The notes under the pieces were generated by a model. The model was given only the letters and a program-made list of their open reading frames with translations. It did not search any database and was not told where the DNA came from. This document shows positions 63,701 to 64,000 of a stretch of DNA of 64,000 nt, piece by piece. Source of the DNA: Sitta carolinensis (taxonomy: Eukaryota > Chordata > Aves > Passeriformes > Sittidae); NCBI GenBank assembly GCA_032173965.1, contig JAVUNC010000019.1:7316501-7380500 (forward strand), read 5' to 3'. How positions within the stretch are numbered: the stretch's first letter is position 1; every line of letters starts with the position of its first letter. A program made the translations under genes and the position numbers.

Positions 63701-64000
63701 GCTGCTGAGGAAATTTGCACAGCCTTTTTACCCCAGGTTCATGTATGCTGATCCTATATTATTATTAGCTAATTTGTACTGTTGGAAGTTCTGCCTTATC
63801 CACATTCTCTCATTTAGTTTTTCCAGACAAACAAAGAAATGGAGAATTTTAAAAGGTTTGAAATAGATCAGCATTAACAAATCCTGCCTTGGTTTTCAGA
63901 AATGAGTGATAATTCTGACCACCCAAATGCTGATCTAAGTGTTATCCTGTGGCCTGTATGTCCTGATGCTTTCAGAGCTCTTGGTGGGGTGAAACAACTC
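57721..64000 (+). other. ALK: ALK downstream intron, distal part in window
   Basis: No exon or clear transposon is recognised. 62030-62460 is slightly richer in GC, and a minus-strand 76-codon frame sits at 62036-62266. A TTAGA-type imperfect repeat lies at 63479-63540. Confidence 0.57.
63479..63540. repeat. Imperfect (TTAGA)n simple repeat
   Basis: About 60 bp of repeating ttaga, ttagatt and ttaaatt units (attagatttagagttagatt and onward). It is an interrupted, old simple repeat. Confidence 0.85.

Overview
The window is a vertebrate nuclear genome segment, almost certainly from a bird. It is AT-rich and intron-like, has no dense coding, and its recognisable interspersed repeats are CR1 LINEs (the dominant avian retroelement) plus a few endogenous-retrovirus LTRs. 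There are no Alu or L1 elements and nothing prokaryotic such as operons, ribosome binding sites or CRISPR arrays. The exact species cannot be read from the sequence. A songbird is a reasonable guess, but only a guess.

Only one coding exon can be supported, at 29261-29462 on the + strand. It has a clean acceptor and donor and 66 intact codons. These align without gaps to part of the first MAM domain of the receptor tyrosine kinase ALK. The whole window is therefore read as one internal ALK exon inside two very long introns: at least 29.2 kb upstream and at least 34.5 kb downstream. ALK is known for its very large introns in vertebrates.

Layout: 1-29260 is upstream intron, with an ancient LINE relic (about 6.1 kb), two sense-oriented CR1 copies (14.7-15.0 kb and 18.9-19.9 kb) and one antisense CR1 (23.6-24.3 kb). 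29261-29462 is the ALK exon. 29463-64000 is downstream intron, with antisense CR1 copies at 34.9-35.5 and 49.2-49.8 kb, a short LTR-like fragment near 39.9 kb, a 38-nt T tract at 48.6 kb, a CR1 tail at 51.6-51.7 kb, and two related antisense LTRs at 55.4-56.0 and 57.1-57.7 kb.

The most interesting unexplained parts are: a GC-rich block at 52.5-53.8 kb with minus-strand open frames, including an 83-bp exon-like segment that would encode a transmembrane helix; the LTR pair with a 42-bp internal tandem repeat; a perfect 22-bp palindrome at 38.1 kb; and a TAAT-rich stretch just upstream of the exon. No new multi-gene system is visible. The candidates for novelty are modest and are marked as such. 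Homology statements rest on memory of the families, not on a search.
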